From Desulfurispira natronophila (lineage in GTDB: Bacteria > Chrysiogenota > Chrysiogenetes > Chrysiogenales > Chrysiogenaceae): DNA of 64,000 nt. The DNA lies in contig NZ_JACHID010000005.1 of assembly GCF_014203025.1 (NCBI RefSeq), positions 62,001 through 126,000 of the forward strand, in the 5' to 3' direction. The position numbers and the translations under genes were made by a program. The notes below the pieces were generated by a model. It was not told the DNA's origin. It worked only from the letters and a program-made list of their open reading frames with translations, and did not search any database. Positions 54,060-63,571 of the stretch are shown here, piece by piece; position 1 is the first letter of the stretch; every line of letters begins with the position of its first letter.

Positions 54060-55569
54060 GATTCACTCCCCCGTCATTTCTCACTTCAGCAACCACCGCC
54101 TGTGACTGCCGCTCAATAATCTCGATGTAATTTTCCACAGTGGGTTCAATCTTCTCAATAAATGGTTTTGGATAGACGCCCATGAAGATAATCAGCACAA
54201 CAATAGGTGCCAGACCTATTATTTCCCGGGGATTAAGATCCTTGAACTCCTCGGTAAGCTGGTTCGTTTTCTGGAAAATGACTCGCTGGTACATCCACAA
54301 AATGTAGCTGACACCGACCAGAACGGTTGTAGCGGCGACAACACCCAGCCATACATTGTACTTGAAAGTACCCAGGATGATGAGGAATTCACCAATAAAG
54401 CCATTGGTGCCGGGCAAACCAACACTGGCTAGCATGGCAATAGCAAAGAAAGTGGCGTAAATAGGCGCCACCTTGGCGATCCCACCCAGAGAGTCTATTT
54501 CACGAGTACCCAGGCGCTCCTCCAGTAAACCTACCAGCAAAAAGAGCATGCCGGTAGCCATAGCGTGGGCTACGATCTGATAGACACTGCCCACCATGGC
54601 CTGGGTGTTCATGGCAAAGATACCTACAGCTATCAGACCCAAGTGAGAAGCTGAAGAGTAGGCCAGCATGCGCTTGGCATCCTTTTGCTGAATGGCAGCT
54701 ATACCACAGTAAACCATACCGATTAGCCCCAGTATAAGCAGTGGCGTGGCGTACATGATGAACTCGTTAGGGTAAACGGGGAGTATGAAACGAATAACCG
54801 CATATACCCCGATCTTGGCCATAACGGCTGAAAGTACAAAGGTCGCAGCTGTAGGTGCCTCGGTATAAGCATCAGGCAACCAGGTGTGTAATGGAAAGAG
54901 CGGAATTTTGATGGCAAAAGCCAGCATAAAGGCGGCGAAAATCCAGAAGGCCGTACTTCCGCTCAGGGTCACTTGAGTAAGATCAGCCAGAGCAAAGCTC
55001 CACTCTCCGAATTGATTGTAGTAGCTGACCGCCAGGGCGAGTATAGCCACAAACATCAGCAGCGAGCCTGCCATAGTGTAGATAGTAATCTTGACAGTGG
55101 CAGCAATACGATCCTTACCTCCGTAGAGACCCATCATAAAGAAGATAGGAATCAGCATCAGCTCCCAGAAAACATAGAAGAGAATCAGGTCGGCTGCTGC
55201 AACCGCACCAACCATAGCGCCTTGCACCAGCAGCAAGTTAGCCCAAAACCCCTTGCTCTTGCCTTCCCACTGCAGCAGGAAAGCCACCGGGAAGAGCACG
55301 GCAATGACCATGATGATCATCAAGCTGATGCCATCAACACCAAGGCTGTAGAAGATGCCGTAGTCGCTGATCCAGCGGTAATGTTCAGTAAATTCGAGTG
55401 ATCCTGTCCCCTGAAACTGACCAAAAAGCATCAGGCCCAGGAGTAACTGGACGAGAACCACGACCAGCCCCAGCGTCCGGGCGGCGCTGACAGCCATAGG
55501 GGCTGCCAGCAATAAAAAGCCGGCGACGATGGGGAGAAATATCATGATGGATAGCAAAGAATTAAGCAT
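54046..55569 (-). CDS. nuoM: Complex I subunit M
   Basis: 507 residues, about 14 membrane segments. The conserved KIPLFPLHTWLPDAYTEAPTA block and the ELMLIPIFFMMGLYGG segment identify NuoM. The proton-pumping antiporter-like subunit. A G-rich site precedes ATG. It lies between nuoL and nuoN. Confidence 0.96.
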   Translation of the reverse strand: MLNSLLSIMIFLPIVAGFLLLAAPMAVSAARTLGLVVVLVQLLLGLMLFGQFQGTGSLEFTEHYRWISDYGIFYSLGVDGISLMIIMVIAVLFPVAFLLQWEGKSKGFWANLLLVQGAMVGAVAAADLILFYVFWELMLIPIFFMMGLYGGKDRIAATVKITIYTMAGSLLMFVAILALAVSYYNQFGEWSFALADLTQVTLSGSTAFWIFAAFMLAFAIKIPLFPLHTWLPDAYTEAPTAATFVLSAVMAKIGVYAVIRFILPVYPNEFIMYATPLLILGLIGMVYCGIAAIQQKDAKRMLAYSSASHLGLIAVGIFAMNTQAMVGSVYQIVAHAMATGMLFLLVGLLEERLGTREIDSLGGIAKVAPIYATFFAIAMLASVGLPGTNGFIGEFLIILGTFKYNVWLGVVAATTVLVGVSYILWMYQRVIFQKTNQLTEEFKDLNPREIIGLAPIVVLIIFMGVYPKPFIEKIEPTVENYIEIIERQSQAVVAEVRNDGGVNHDNR

Positions 55570-55584
55570 TCTGTCCTTCCCCCT

Positions 55585-57501
55585 TTAGACCTGCAAGAGC
55601 ATGTACAGGCTGATGATCGATATGCCGACAACCATGTAGAGTGCATAGAATCGTAATTTGCCAACCTGGGTAACCGCAAAAATGGAGCCGGCCATCTGGT
55701 AGACAAGGCGGCTACCCCGTACCAGAGCGTCAATGACGGTGTTGTCAAAGAACTTCCAGCAAACGGTACTCAGGGCCTTGAGAGGCCGCACGAAGAAGGC
55801 GTCAAAGGCTTCATCTACATAGAACTTGTTGTAGACCAGGTTACGCCAACCATGAGAAACAGCTGCCGGCTGAGCTCCGTGGAAGAACAGCTTGTAGGCA
55901 ATGGCAATACCCAGAGCCGCAATACCCACATTCAGGGCCATCAAGCCATACTCCACCGCTGCTGAGGGGTGAGAGAAGTAGACCGCTGGAGCCGACTCAC
56001 CAATCCAGGTACCAAACCAGGCATTACCGCCCAGAACCTTGGGAATGCCAAGCCAACCTGCACCAATAGCACCGACAGACAGAATCATCAGCGGGCCGGT
56101 CATGGTGATGGGAGCCTCGTGAGCATGGTCGTAAATATACTGGTCACGTGGCGTTCCATGGAAGGTAAGGAAGAACATGCGGAACATGTAGTACGCCGTC
56201 AACCCAGCAGTTATCACTGAAAGAAGCCAGATGCCGTAATGCCCGTGCGAGAAGGCGGTAACCAGTATTTCGTCCTTACTGAAGAACCCGGCAAAAGGTG
56301 GTATGCCGGCTATGGCAATACAGGCTATAAACATAGTGATATAGGTAATGGGCATTTTGTTTTTCAGCCCGCCCATCTTCCAAACGTTCTGTTGATGGTG
56401 CAAGGCGTGGATAACAGCACCAGCACCGAGGAAGAGCAGAGCCTTAAAGAAAGCGTGGGTAAAGACATGGAAAATACCAGCTGAGTAGGCACCCAGTCCG
56501 ACACCTATGAACATGTAACCCAACTGACTGACAGTGGAATAGGCCAAAATCTTTTTGATATCCACTTGTTGCGTTGCGATGACGGCCGCAAGCAAAGCTG
56601 TCAGGATACCGATCCAGGCTATAAGCAAACCAACATCTGGGACAGAGGTGTAGATGAAGCTAAAGCGAGCCACCATGTATACCCCTGCTGTTACCATGGT
56701 AGCAGCGTGGATCAAAGCTGAAACGGGCGTAGGACCGGCCATGGCATCAGGCAACCAGACGTAAAGGGGGATCTGGGCTGATTTACCGGTAGCACCAACA
56801 AACAGTAACACAGCAATGGCTGTAGCCAGACCAATACCCAGCATATCAGAGTTTTCCTGCAGAGACAGGAAATCAAAACCACCAGCGCCAATAGCCCAGA
56901 ACAGAAGAGCCATGCCGATAAGGAAACCAAAGTCACCTACGCGGTTTACGATAAATGCCTTGTTTCCTGCAATAACGTTTGCTTTGTCGCTGTAGTAGAA
57001 GCTAATGAGCAGGTATGAGCACAGCCCAACGCCTTCCCAGCCAACAAAGAGCAGAACCGGGTTATCTGCCAACACCAGTATTAGCATGCAGCCCAGGAAG
57101 AGGTTCAGATAGGCAAAAAACTTACCAAATCCCTCGTCCCCAGACATATAGCCAGCAGAATAGATATGGATGAGAGTTCCAATGAAGGTGATGAACAAAA
57201 TCATCATTCCCGACAGGGTATCACCCAGAAACCCGACATTAAGTAGAAGTGTACCTACAGCCATCCATTCGAAAGCGGTGTAGGTCAAGACCCGTCCGTC
57301 GGCAGGCATACCCATAAGCTGCATGAAAACCACGGCAGCTGCAACAAAACTTGCCGCTGGCCCCGCAACAGCCAGGATAGCGTAGAGTGCATCTGGCAGA
57401 CGTTTGCCATTACACGTCGCCATGTATAAAAGACCGATAACCAGCGATCCCACCAGTGGGAAGAGCGGTATCAATCCCAGCAATACTGCTTCACTTTGCA
57501 T
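55585..57501 (-). CDS. nuoL: Complex I subunit L
   Basis: 638 residues, about 16 membrane segments including the C-terminal lateral helix region typical of NuoL. GKSAQIPLYVWLPDAMAGPTPVSALIHAATMV is the conserved core block, and WEGVGLCSYLLI follows the family. It is the distal proton pump of the membrane arm. Confidence 0.96.
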   Translation of the reverse strand: MQSEAVLLGLIPLFPLVGSLVIGLLYMATCNGKRLPDALYAILAVAGPAASFVAAAVVFMQLMGMPADGRVLTYTAFEWMAVGTLLLNVGFLGDTLSGMMILFITFIGTLIHIYSAGYMSGDEGFGKFFAYLNLFLGCMLILVLADNPVLLFVGWEGVGLCSYLLISFYYSDKANVIAGNKAFIVNRVGDFGFLIGMALLFWAIGAGGFDFLSLQENSDMLGIGLATAIAVLLFVGATGKSAQIPLYVWLPDAMAGPTPVSALIHAATMVTAGVYMVARFSFIYTSVPDVGLLIAWIGILTALLAAVIATQQVDIKKILAYSTVSQLGYMFIGVGLGAYSAGIFHVFTHAFFKALLFLGAGAVIHALHHQQNVWKMGGLKNKMPITYITMFIACIAIAGIPPFAGFFSKDEILVTAFSHGHYGIWLLSVITAGLTAYYMFRMFFLTFHGTPRDQYIYDHAHEAPITMTGPLMILSVGAIGAGWLGIPKVLGGNAWFGTWIGESAPAVYFSHPSAAVEYGLMALNVGIAALGIAIAYKLFFHGAQPAAVSHGWRNLVYNKFYVDEAFDAFFVRPLKALSTVCWKFFDNTVIDALVRGSRLVYQMAGSIFAVTQVGKLRFYALYMVVGISIISLYMLLQV

Positions 57502-57530
57502 ATGCTTCCCTTTCCTGTTTCGTATTCAGG

Positions 57531-57836
57531 TCAACCCCGCAGGATGCGGAAAAAATCCGTATCCAGGGAGCCCCTGTTGCGGAATATCAAAACGACAACG
57601 GCAAGAGCCAGGGCAGCTTCCGCTGCAGCGACTGCCATAACCATGACAGCCAAAATATGACCCTCCATGCCTTCCCAGAAACGACTGTAAGAAACAAAGG
57701 CGAGATTGCCGGCATTGAGCATAAGTTCTACAGACATGAAGACTGTAAAGACGTTGCGCCGTGCCATAACCCCCAGTACGCCAAGCAAAAAGAGGATAAT
57801 ACTGAGAGCCAGATACGCCTGAACACCAATAAACAT
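57531..57836 (-). CDS. nuoK: Complex I subunit K
   Basis: 101 residues, three membrane segments. FMSVELMLNAGNLAF carries the conserved glutamate of the E channel, with a second glutamate in AVAAAEAALALA. Its ribosome binding site AGGAGG lies inside the last codons of nuoJ. Confidence 0.96.
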   Translation of the reverse strand: MFIGVQAYLALSIILFLLGVLGVMARRNVFTVFMSVELMLNAGNLAFVSYSRFWEGMEGHILAVMVMAVAAAEAALALAVVVLIFRNRGSLDTDFFRILRG

Positions 57837-57837
57837 A

Positions 57838-58344
57838 TTATATCCTCCTCTTGGCCAGTACTACGGCGCCAACGAGAGCAACCAATAGCAGGGCGGAAAC
57901 TACTTCAAAAGGGAAAATCCAGTCGTAGTAGAGCATAAGACCGAATTCCTTGGCTCCGCCAAATCCACCACCGACAATTTCGGTTCCCACATAGGGAAGT
58001 GAAAACACAACCTTGAGCAGGAACCAGGCTACTGGCAAGAGCAGTACGCCTCCGAGAATCATCAAGGGAATACGATTTTTTTCTGCCGGTAAATCGTCTT
58101 CGGTAACGTTAAGAAACATTATGATAAAGACAATCAGCGACATAATGGCGCCGGCGTAAACAATAATCTGAAAGGCAAAAAGCAATTTCGCCGACAACAT
58201 AGCATAGAGCCCGGCAATAGAAAGCAGCGTCAGAATAAAACTTACCGCGCAGTTTATGGGATGCCGGAAGAGTATTAGCCCGACAGCGCCGGCTATGGAA
58301 AGTGTGGCAAAAACGAGAAACAGCAGAATGGATACAATTTCCAT
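57838..58344 (-). CDS. nuoJ: Complex I subunit J
   Basis: 168 residues, five membrane segments. The conserved QIIVYAGAIMSLIVFIIM segment, which contains the pi-bulge helix of NuoJ, is clear. It overlaps nuoI by one base. Confidence 0.95.
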   Translation of the reverse strand: MEIVSILLFLVFATLSIAGAVGLILFRHPINCAVSFILTLLSIAGLYAMLSAKLLFAFQIIVYAGAIMSLIVFIIMFLNVTEDDLPAEKNRIPLMILGGVLLLPVAWFLLKVVFSLPYVGTEIVGGGFGGAKEFGLMLYYDWIFPFEVVSALLLVALVGAVVLAKRRI

Positions 58345-58862
58345 TATTCCTCCTCCTTGGCATGGTCCTTAAAAGCGCCGGGAGTACGCATCAGCTCTTC
58401 CTTACTGATAAGCATGTCTTCCCGGTTGTCTGTGACCACTGAGAAGATTCCGGTATCCATGCGAATAGCATCCACAGGACATGCTTCAACACAAAACCCA
58501 CAGTAGACGCACTCGATAAGGTCAATATCAAAACGCTCAGGCATCTTTTCCGTTACACCATCTTCTCGCTCTGTCGCCTCAATAAAGATGCACTTGGCGG
58601 GACAGTTGGTGGCACACATAAAGCAGGCGACGCACTTTACAGTTCCGTCCTCTCTGGTCGTCAGACGGTGTCTGCCGCGCCACCGCTGGGGAATATCCAC
58701 CTTTTGATCGGGATAATCGCGTACGATTATATTGGATGTGTCGTGAAAGTTGCGCAGGAAATGCCCCAAGGTTAGCCCCATCCCCTTGATGATTTCAGGG
58801 AGGTAGAGCTTTTCCATCAGGCTTAGCCCAGCTCTTTCAACGGTTCGTACTTTTGCTGCCAT
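58344..58862 (-). CDS. nuoI: Complex I subunit I, 2x[4Fe-4S] ferredoxin-like
   Basis: 172 residues from ATG 58862, which has GAGG about nine bases upstream; the in-frame ATG at 58868 is too close to that site. Two cluster motifs, CVACFMCATNCPAKC and CVYCGFCVEACPVDA, carry electrons to NuoB. An N-terminal helix region contacts the membrane. Confidence 0.95.
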   Translation of the reverse strand: MAAKVRTVERAGLSLMEKLYLPEIIKGMGLTLGHFLRNFHDTSNIIVRDYPDQKVDIPQRWRGRHRLTTREDGTVKCVACFMCATNCPAKCIFIEATEREDGVTEKMPERFDIDLIECVYCGFCVEACPVDAIRMDTGIFSVVTDNREDMLISKEELMRTPGAFKDHAKEEE

Positions 58863-58883
58863 AATCATTTACCTCTTTTGTTC

Positions 58884-60170
58884 CTATTGCAGGCTCAGAA
58901 CCACTACGGCGGTGACCAGAATATTGACCAGCGCTATAGGGAGCAGAACCTTCCAGCAAAGCATCTGCAGTGTGTCATAGCGGAAGCGGGGAAGAGTCCA
59001 TCGGATCCATACGTACAGGAAGCCGACAAGGAATACCTTCATAATAAAGACCACAATCTGAATTATCATGGTAAGGATCTGTGCTCCCATTTCTCCCAGC
59101 CCACCGGAGAGAGCCAGCAGCAATACCAGATTGATGACAACCGCCAGAGCGATAAATACTACTGTCAGAACATTGGCTTCCCGGACCCTGGGATCATTTG
59201 GCCGATCATAGTGACTGCGACTGTTTTTGCGCATCCACAGAATGAACATGCCAAAGAACAGTGGCACGAGTACCAGCAGGGTCTGGGCTACCAGTGTAGC
59301 GTTTTCCCGCAAGGTTTCGGTGTTGAGCCAGGGAATGTGGTAGCCGCCCAGGTAAAGAGTAACGATAATGGCGCTGGAAACAAACATCGCCACGTATTCA
59401 CCCATAAAAAACAGGGCAAACTTCATTGAGCTGTATTCTGTGAAGTAACCGGCAACAATCTCGCTCTCACCTTCAGCAATGTCAAAAGGTGTCCGGTTCG
59501 CCTCGGCTACAGCAGTTATAAAGAAAAGAACAAAACCAACGGGCTGAAGAATAATACCCCAAGCAGGTATGAAGCCCCACAGCAGCTCACCCTGGTAGCG
59601 CACCATATCTCCAAGATGAATGGAGCCGTAGACACCAAGCAGAGCAATGACCGCCAGTGCCAGTGGTATTTCAAAACTCACCACCTGTGCAGTAGCTCGC
59701 AGGCCACCGAGCATTGAGAATTTGTTGTGGGATGACCAACCAGCGATAATTACGCCGTAAACAGCAAAACCGGCAATCCCCAAAAACCACAGGATACCCA
59801 CATCAGTAGGAATACCTTGCATCATGTAAGTGGTTTCACCAATAGTTATATCATCAGCAAAGGGAATGACGGCAAAGGTGAGTAGAGCGACACAGAAGAC
59901 CAGGGCCGGTGCCACCATAAAGTAAATTTTGTTCTTTATGTGGCTGGGAGTAAGATCCTCCTTGAAGATTAGCTTGACGGCATCAGCCACTGGCTGCACC
60001 AACCCTCCCAGGGTAAAGCCACCAACATTGGCCCGGTTTGGACCTATGCGATCCTGGATAAAAGAGGCGCCGCGTCGCTCCATCCAGACAAAGATGACAA
60101 TAAACGTCAAGGGTACAAAAATGGCAAATGCTACGCGCAGCACTACCATCAGGATGTCAATACCGGTCAT
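58884..60170 (-). CDS. nuoH: Complex I subunit H, with extra C-terminal membrane segments
   Basis: 428 residues against about 325 in E. coli. QDRIGPNRANVGG and AEANRTPFDIAEGESEIVAGY are the quinone-chamber signatures. After TLYLGGYHIPWL an insert of about 90 residues, with two additional hydrophobic segments (about residues 300-320 and 345-370) joined by a basic loop, precedes the usual WIRWTLPRFRYD-x-L end. The insert explains the length. It overlaps nuoG by four bases. It forms the quinone-binding site with NuoB and NuoD. Confidence 0.95.
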   Translation of the reverse strand: MTGIDILMVVLRVAFAIFVPLTFIVIFVWMERRGASFIQDRIGPNRANVGGFTLGGLVQPVADAVKLIFKEDLTPSHIKNKIYFMVAPALVFCVALLTFAVIPFADDITIGETTYMMQGIPTDVGILWFLGIAGFAVYGVIIAGWSSHNKFSMLGGLRATAQVVSFEIPLALAVIALLGVYGSIHLGDMVRYQGELLWGFIPAWGIILQPVGFVLFFITAVAEANRTPFDIAEGESEIVAGYFTEYSSMKFALFFMGEYVAMFVSSAIIVTLYLGGYHIPWLNTETLRENATLVAQTLLVLVPLFFGMFILWMRKNSRSHYDRPNDPRVREANVLTVVFIALAVVINLVLLLALSGGLGEMGAQILTMIIQIVVFIMKVFLVGFLYVWIRWTLPRFRYDTLQMLCWKVLLPIALVNILVTAVVVLSLQ

Positions 60171-61738
60171 ACATGTGCCTCCTTCTTCTCAAGAGCTACA
60201 CCCGTGTCCGGGAGGTCGTCCCAGGAGACTTCAGCCAGGGCAGCTACTTTGGCTGACAGTTCCTGACGCAGAACTTGCAGCTCGCTGTTCCAGGCATCTG
60301 ATGCCAGCTGGGCCAGGGTTACTTGTGCCGGAGCAGCCGTGTTGTCGTTTGTCACGGCTTTCTCGATGTGCTGCAGAATGCCATCGCAATTGACAAGAGC
60401 CCCAGAGTACTCGCTGTATGATGCACAGGGTATAGTGATGTCTGCCAGACGACTTGCTCCTCCGGAATGGGAGTCCACGGCTATGACCGTTTTTTCATCA
60501 AGCAAAGTCGTAATTTCGTCAGCCTGCTCAACACTCAGACCATCCAGAATGTCATTGCCAAGCAACAGGACAACAGCGCTTTCCCTCAGGTAACGGGTAA
60601 AGTGAGCCTTATCCTGGGAAATTTCCAGCAACTCCAGTGAGCGTCTATTTGCCGCTTTATCGTCTCGAATCAGGTAATCGTCGCCATCACCGACCTGCAC
60701 CTGATTCGCACTGTATCCATTAATCTTGCCGCCATAGTGCTCTGCCAGTTTTTTGGCACTGTAGAGCTGCTCCGTCGTCCAGTTTGGATCTACCACTACC
60801 AGCAAGTTGCCGCTTGATCCCTCTATGCTGGAACGAGCAGACTGTATGGCATTAACAGTATCTTCAGGAATCCCATTTACTGTGGCGCGGGTCATGCGAT
60901 TTTCATTTTCTCGACGGTAACTTAATCGCCCTTCATCACAGATGAAGTGTCCGTTGACCAGGTCATTGACCCGAGGTCGGAAACGGTAAACCTTGTCGCG
61001 CTTGTACTTCTCCTGGTTATGATCTACATAGATACTGCACCCTTTAGCACAGCCGTGACAAACACTTTTGGCTGTCTTCAGGTACCAAACCCGCTGCTTG
61101 AAACGAAAATCCTTGCTGGTCATGGCACCCACGGGGCAGATATCGATAATATTCATGGCATAACGATTGTCCACTGGCTTACCGGGGAACGTGGTTACCC
61201 GGGCCAGCTCACTGCGGTTGGTGATGCCCAGCTCAGCCGTTCCAGTCACCTGGCGCAGGAAGCGTACGCAACGTGCACAAAGCACGCAACGCTCCTGATC
61301 GTGCACAATATTACAACCAAAGTCGAACTTCTTGCCCTTATCTACCTTTTTACTCGCATCCATACGGCTTTGGTATGGACCAAGCTCCATGTAGTAGTCC
61401 TGCAGCTTGCATTCACCAGCCTGGTCGCAGATAGGGCAGTCCAGAGGATGGTTGATAAGGGTAAATTCCAACGTATTGCGTCGCAACGCCATTGAGCTCT
61501 CACGGCTAAGATAAATTTCCATGCCATCCTGAGCTGGGGTATTGCACGCAATCTGGGGACCCCTTCCACCTTCTACTTCTATAAGACACAGGCGACAGTT
61601 ACCGTCAAAACCCAGTGCCGGATGGTAGCAGAAGTGTGGGATGTGTATTCCCGCGGCGTCCAGAGCAGCGATTAGGTTGACCCCTTCTTCAACCTCTACG
61701 CTCTGTCCGTCCACTTTTATTGTCACCATTTTTGCCAT
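60167..61738 (-). CDS. nuoG: Complex I subunit G, short form
   Basis: 523 residues from ATG 61738, with GAGG upstream. An N-terminal 2Fe-2S domain (CYHPALGFDGNCRLC), then HPLDCPICDQAGECKLQD and CVLCARCVRFLRQ for clusters N4/N5, and VCHGCAKGC with a later C for the N7 cluster. The C-terminal molybdopterin-like domain is much shorter than in the usual 700-900 residue protein; SANQVQVGD onward is a remnant of it. It overlaps nuoH by four bases. Confidence 0.93.
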   Translation of the reverse strand: MAKMVTIKVDGQSVEVEEGVNLIAALDAAGIHIPHFCYHPALGFDGNCRLCLIEVEGGRGPQIACNTPAQDGMEIYLSRESSMALRRNTLEFTLINHPLDCPICDQAGECKLQDYYMELGPYQSRMDASKKVDKGKKFDFGCNIVHDQERCVLCARCVRFLRQVTGTAELGITNRSELARVTTFPGKPVDNRYAMNIIDICPVGAMTSKDFRFKQRVWYLKTAKSVCHGCAKGCSIYVDHNQEKYKRDKVYRFRPRVNDLVNGHFICDEGRLSYRRENENRMTRATVNGIPEDTVNAIQSARSSIEGSSGNLLVVVDPNWTTEQLYSAKKLAEHYGGKINGYSANQVQVGDGDDYLIRDDKAANRRSLELLEISQDKAHFTRYLRESAVVLLLGNDILDGLSVEQADEITTLLDEKTVIAVDSHSGGASRLADITIPCASYSEYSGALVNCDGILQHIEKAVTNDNTAAPAQVTLAQLASDAWNSELQVLRQELSAKVAALAEVSWDDLPDTGVALEKKEAHV

Positions 61739-61752
61739 TGATAGTACCTCAC

Positions 61753-63042
61753 TCACTTGGGAAAGGGGCACTTGCCCAGTTTGATATGTTCTTCGAACTC
61801 TTCACGAAACTTGAGGATATGGCTTCGACATGGCATAGCAGCGGCACCTGAAAGGACGCATACTGTCTTGCCTTCCACATTATCCGCAATACTGAGAAGC
61901 AGATCGAGATCTTCCATTTTGCCTTTCCCGTCTTCTATGTCGGCGACCACCTTGTACATCCAGCCCAGTCCTTCACGACAGGGTGTGCACTGACCACAGG
62001 ATTCATGCTGGTAAAAGTACAGCAAGTTTTTCAGATTGCGCACCATGCAAGTTTGATCATCAGAGACAATCATGCCACCGGAACCAAGCATGCTACCATT
62101 TTCCATAAGTGATTCGTAATCGAGAGTACACTTGGCCACATCTTCGGCATTAAGTACCGGGCAGGAGGAACCTCCAGGTATAACCGCCTTGAGCTTGCGG
62201 CCCTTCCACACTCCACCGGCTAACTTATCGATGAACTCCTGCATGGAGACTCCCATCTCCACTTCGTACACACCTGGTTTTTCCACATGACCGCTGATGC
62301 CAAAAAGGAAGGTGCCCGCACTCTTTTCTGTTCCAAATTTGCGATAACCTTCGGCACCGTGTTCAATAATATATGGCACGGATGCTATGGTCTGGACGTT
62401 GTTGATGATGGTAGGAGCATCGTAAAGACCAACCAGGGCAGGGAAGGGTGGTTTAACGCGAGGCTGGCCTTTTTTACCCTCAATGGACTCCAAAAGAGCC
62501 ATTTCCTCGCCACATACGTAGGCACCGGCACCGCTGTGAACCGTGACGTCTACCCGGTAACCCTTGCCACAAGCATTCTCACCCAGCAAGCCAGCTTCAT
62601 AGGCCTCGTCAATGGCATTTTGAAGCATGCGAGCCTGAGCCACATACTCACCACGAATGTAAATATACGCATCGTGAGCCTTGATGGCGTAGCAGGTAAT
62701 AATTATTCCCTCAATCAGCATGTGAGGGTCTTTTTCAATAATCTGGCGATCCTTGAATGTCCCTGGCTCTGACTCATCGGAGTTTACTGCCAGGTAAACC
62801 GGCTTGTCGTTATCCTTGGGCAAAAAGCTCCACTTCATCCCTGCAGGAAAACCAGCTCCACCGCGCCCGCGCAGGCCGCTGTTTTTGACTTCCTCGACAA
62901 TATCCCCAGGCTCCATACCAAAGGCCTTGTCTATTTGGGAGTAGCCACCATGTTGGCGGGCAACTTCCAGGGTGAAGGAGTCCTTGAGATGGTACTTGGC
63001 GCTCAGGACTTTTACTTCTTTCAGTTCTACTGCTGCTGTCAT
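61753..63042 (-). CDS. nuoF: Complex I subunit F, NADH/FMN binding
   Basis: 429 residues from ATG 63042, preceded by GAGGTGGAAG. GLRGRGGAGFPAGMKW is the FMN site, NSDESEPGTFKDR the NADH-side loop, and SCGQCTPCREG with a later C (TVCVLSGAAA) hold the N3 4Fe-4S cluster. It oxidises NADH and passes electrons to FMN. It lies between nuoE and nuoG. Confidence 0.96.
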   Translation of the reverse strand: MTAAVELKEVKVLSAKYHLKDSFTLEVARQHGGYSQIDKAFGMEPGDIVEEVKNSGLRGRGGAGFPAGMKWSFLPKDNDKPVYLAVNSDESEPGTFKDRQIIEKDPHMLIEGIIITCYAIKAHDAYIYIRGEYVAQARMLQNAIDEAYEAGLLGENACGKGYRVDVTVHSGAGAYVCGEEMALLESIEGKKGQPRVKPPFPALVGLYDAPTIINNVQTIASVPYIIEHGAEGYRKFGTEKSAGTFLFGISGHVEKPGVYEVEMGVSMQEFIDKLAGGVWKGRKLKAVIPGGSSCPVLNAEDVAKCTLDYESLMENGSMLGSGGMIVSDDQTCMVRNLKNLLYFYQHESCGQCTPCREGLGWMYKVVADIEDGKGKMEDLDLLLSIADNVEGKTVCVLSGAAAMPCRSHILKFREEFEEHIKLGKCPFPK

Positions 63043-63055
63043 TACTTCCACCTCT

Positions 63056-63571
63056 TCACGGCAACTGGTCCAGAATCTGGTCCACCCGCTCAGGGGTGAG
63101 ATTCTCGTGGTAGTCGTCATTAAGCTGCATCATGGGCCCACCACCGCAGGCTGCCAGACACTCCACCTGACTCAGGGTAAATCGCCCATCAGCAGTGGTC
63201 TGCCCCGGCTTGATACCAAGCTTTTTGCTAATGTGCTTCAAAATTTCCTCTTTACCCCGCAGTTCACAGGAGAGGGTGCGGCACAACTGAATATGATACT
63301 TCCCGATAGGGTGAAGGTGGTACATTGTGTAGAATGTTGCCACTTCGTAGACATCGGTAACAGGAATTTCCAGACGCTCGGCAATATACTCCATGGCCTC
63401 GGCGCTGACCCATCCTTCCTGCCGTTGGGCAAGCCACAGGCAGGGGAGGTTAAGAGATTTTTTCTGGTCCTTTGGGTAGCGCGTAAGGAGCTGCTGGAAT
63501 TTTCTTTCAGTCTCTTCACTAAAGGCAAAGGGCTTATCGGCCCGTATGGCTTTTCGTTCTTCTGCACTCAT
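63056..63571 (-). CDS. nuoE: Complex I subunit E, 2Fe-2S
   Basis: 171 residues. LCRTLSCELRG gives C-x4-C and VECLAACGGGP the second C-x3-C pair, forming the N1a 2Fe-2S cluster. It works with NuoF. Its start overlaps the nuoD stop by four bases. Confidence 0.95.
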   Translation of the reverse strand: MSAEERKAIRADKPFAFSEETERKFQQLLTRYPKDQKKSLNLPCLWLAQRQEGWVSAEAMEYIAERLEIPVTDVYEVATFYTMYHLHPIGKYHIQLCRTLSCELRGKEEILKHISKKLGIKPGQTTADGRFTLSQVECLAACGGGPMMQLNDDYHENLTPERVDQILDQLP

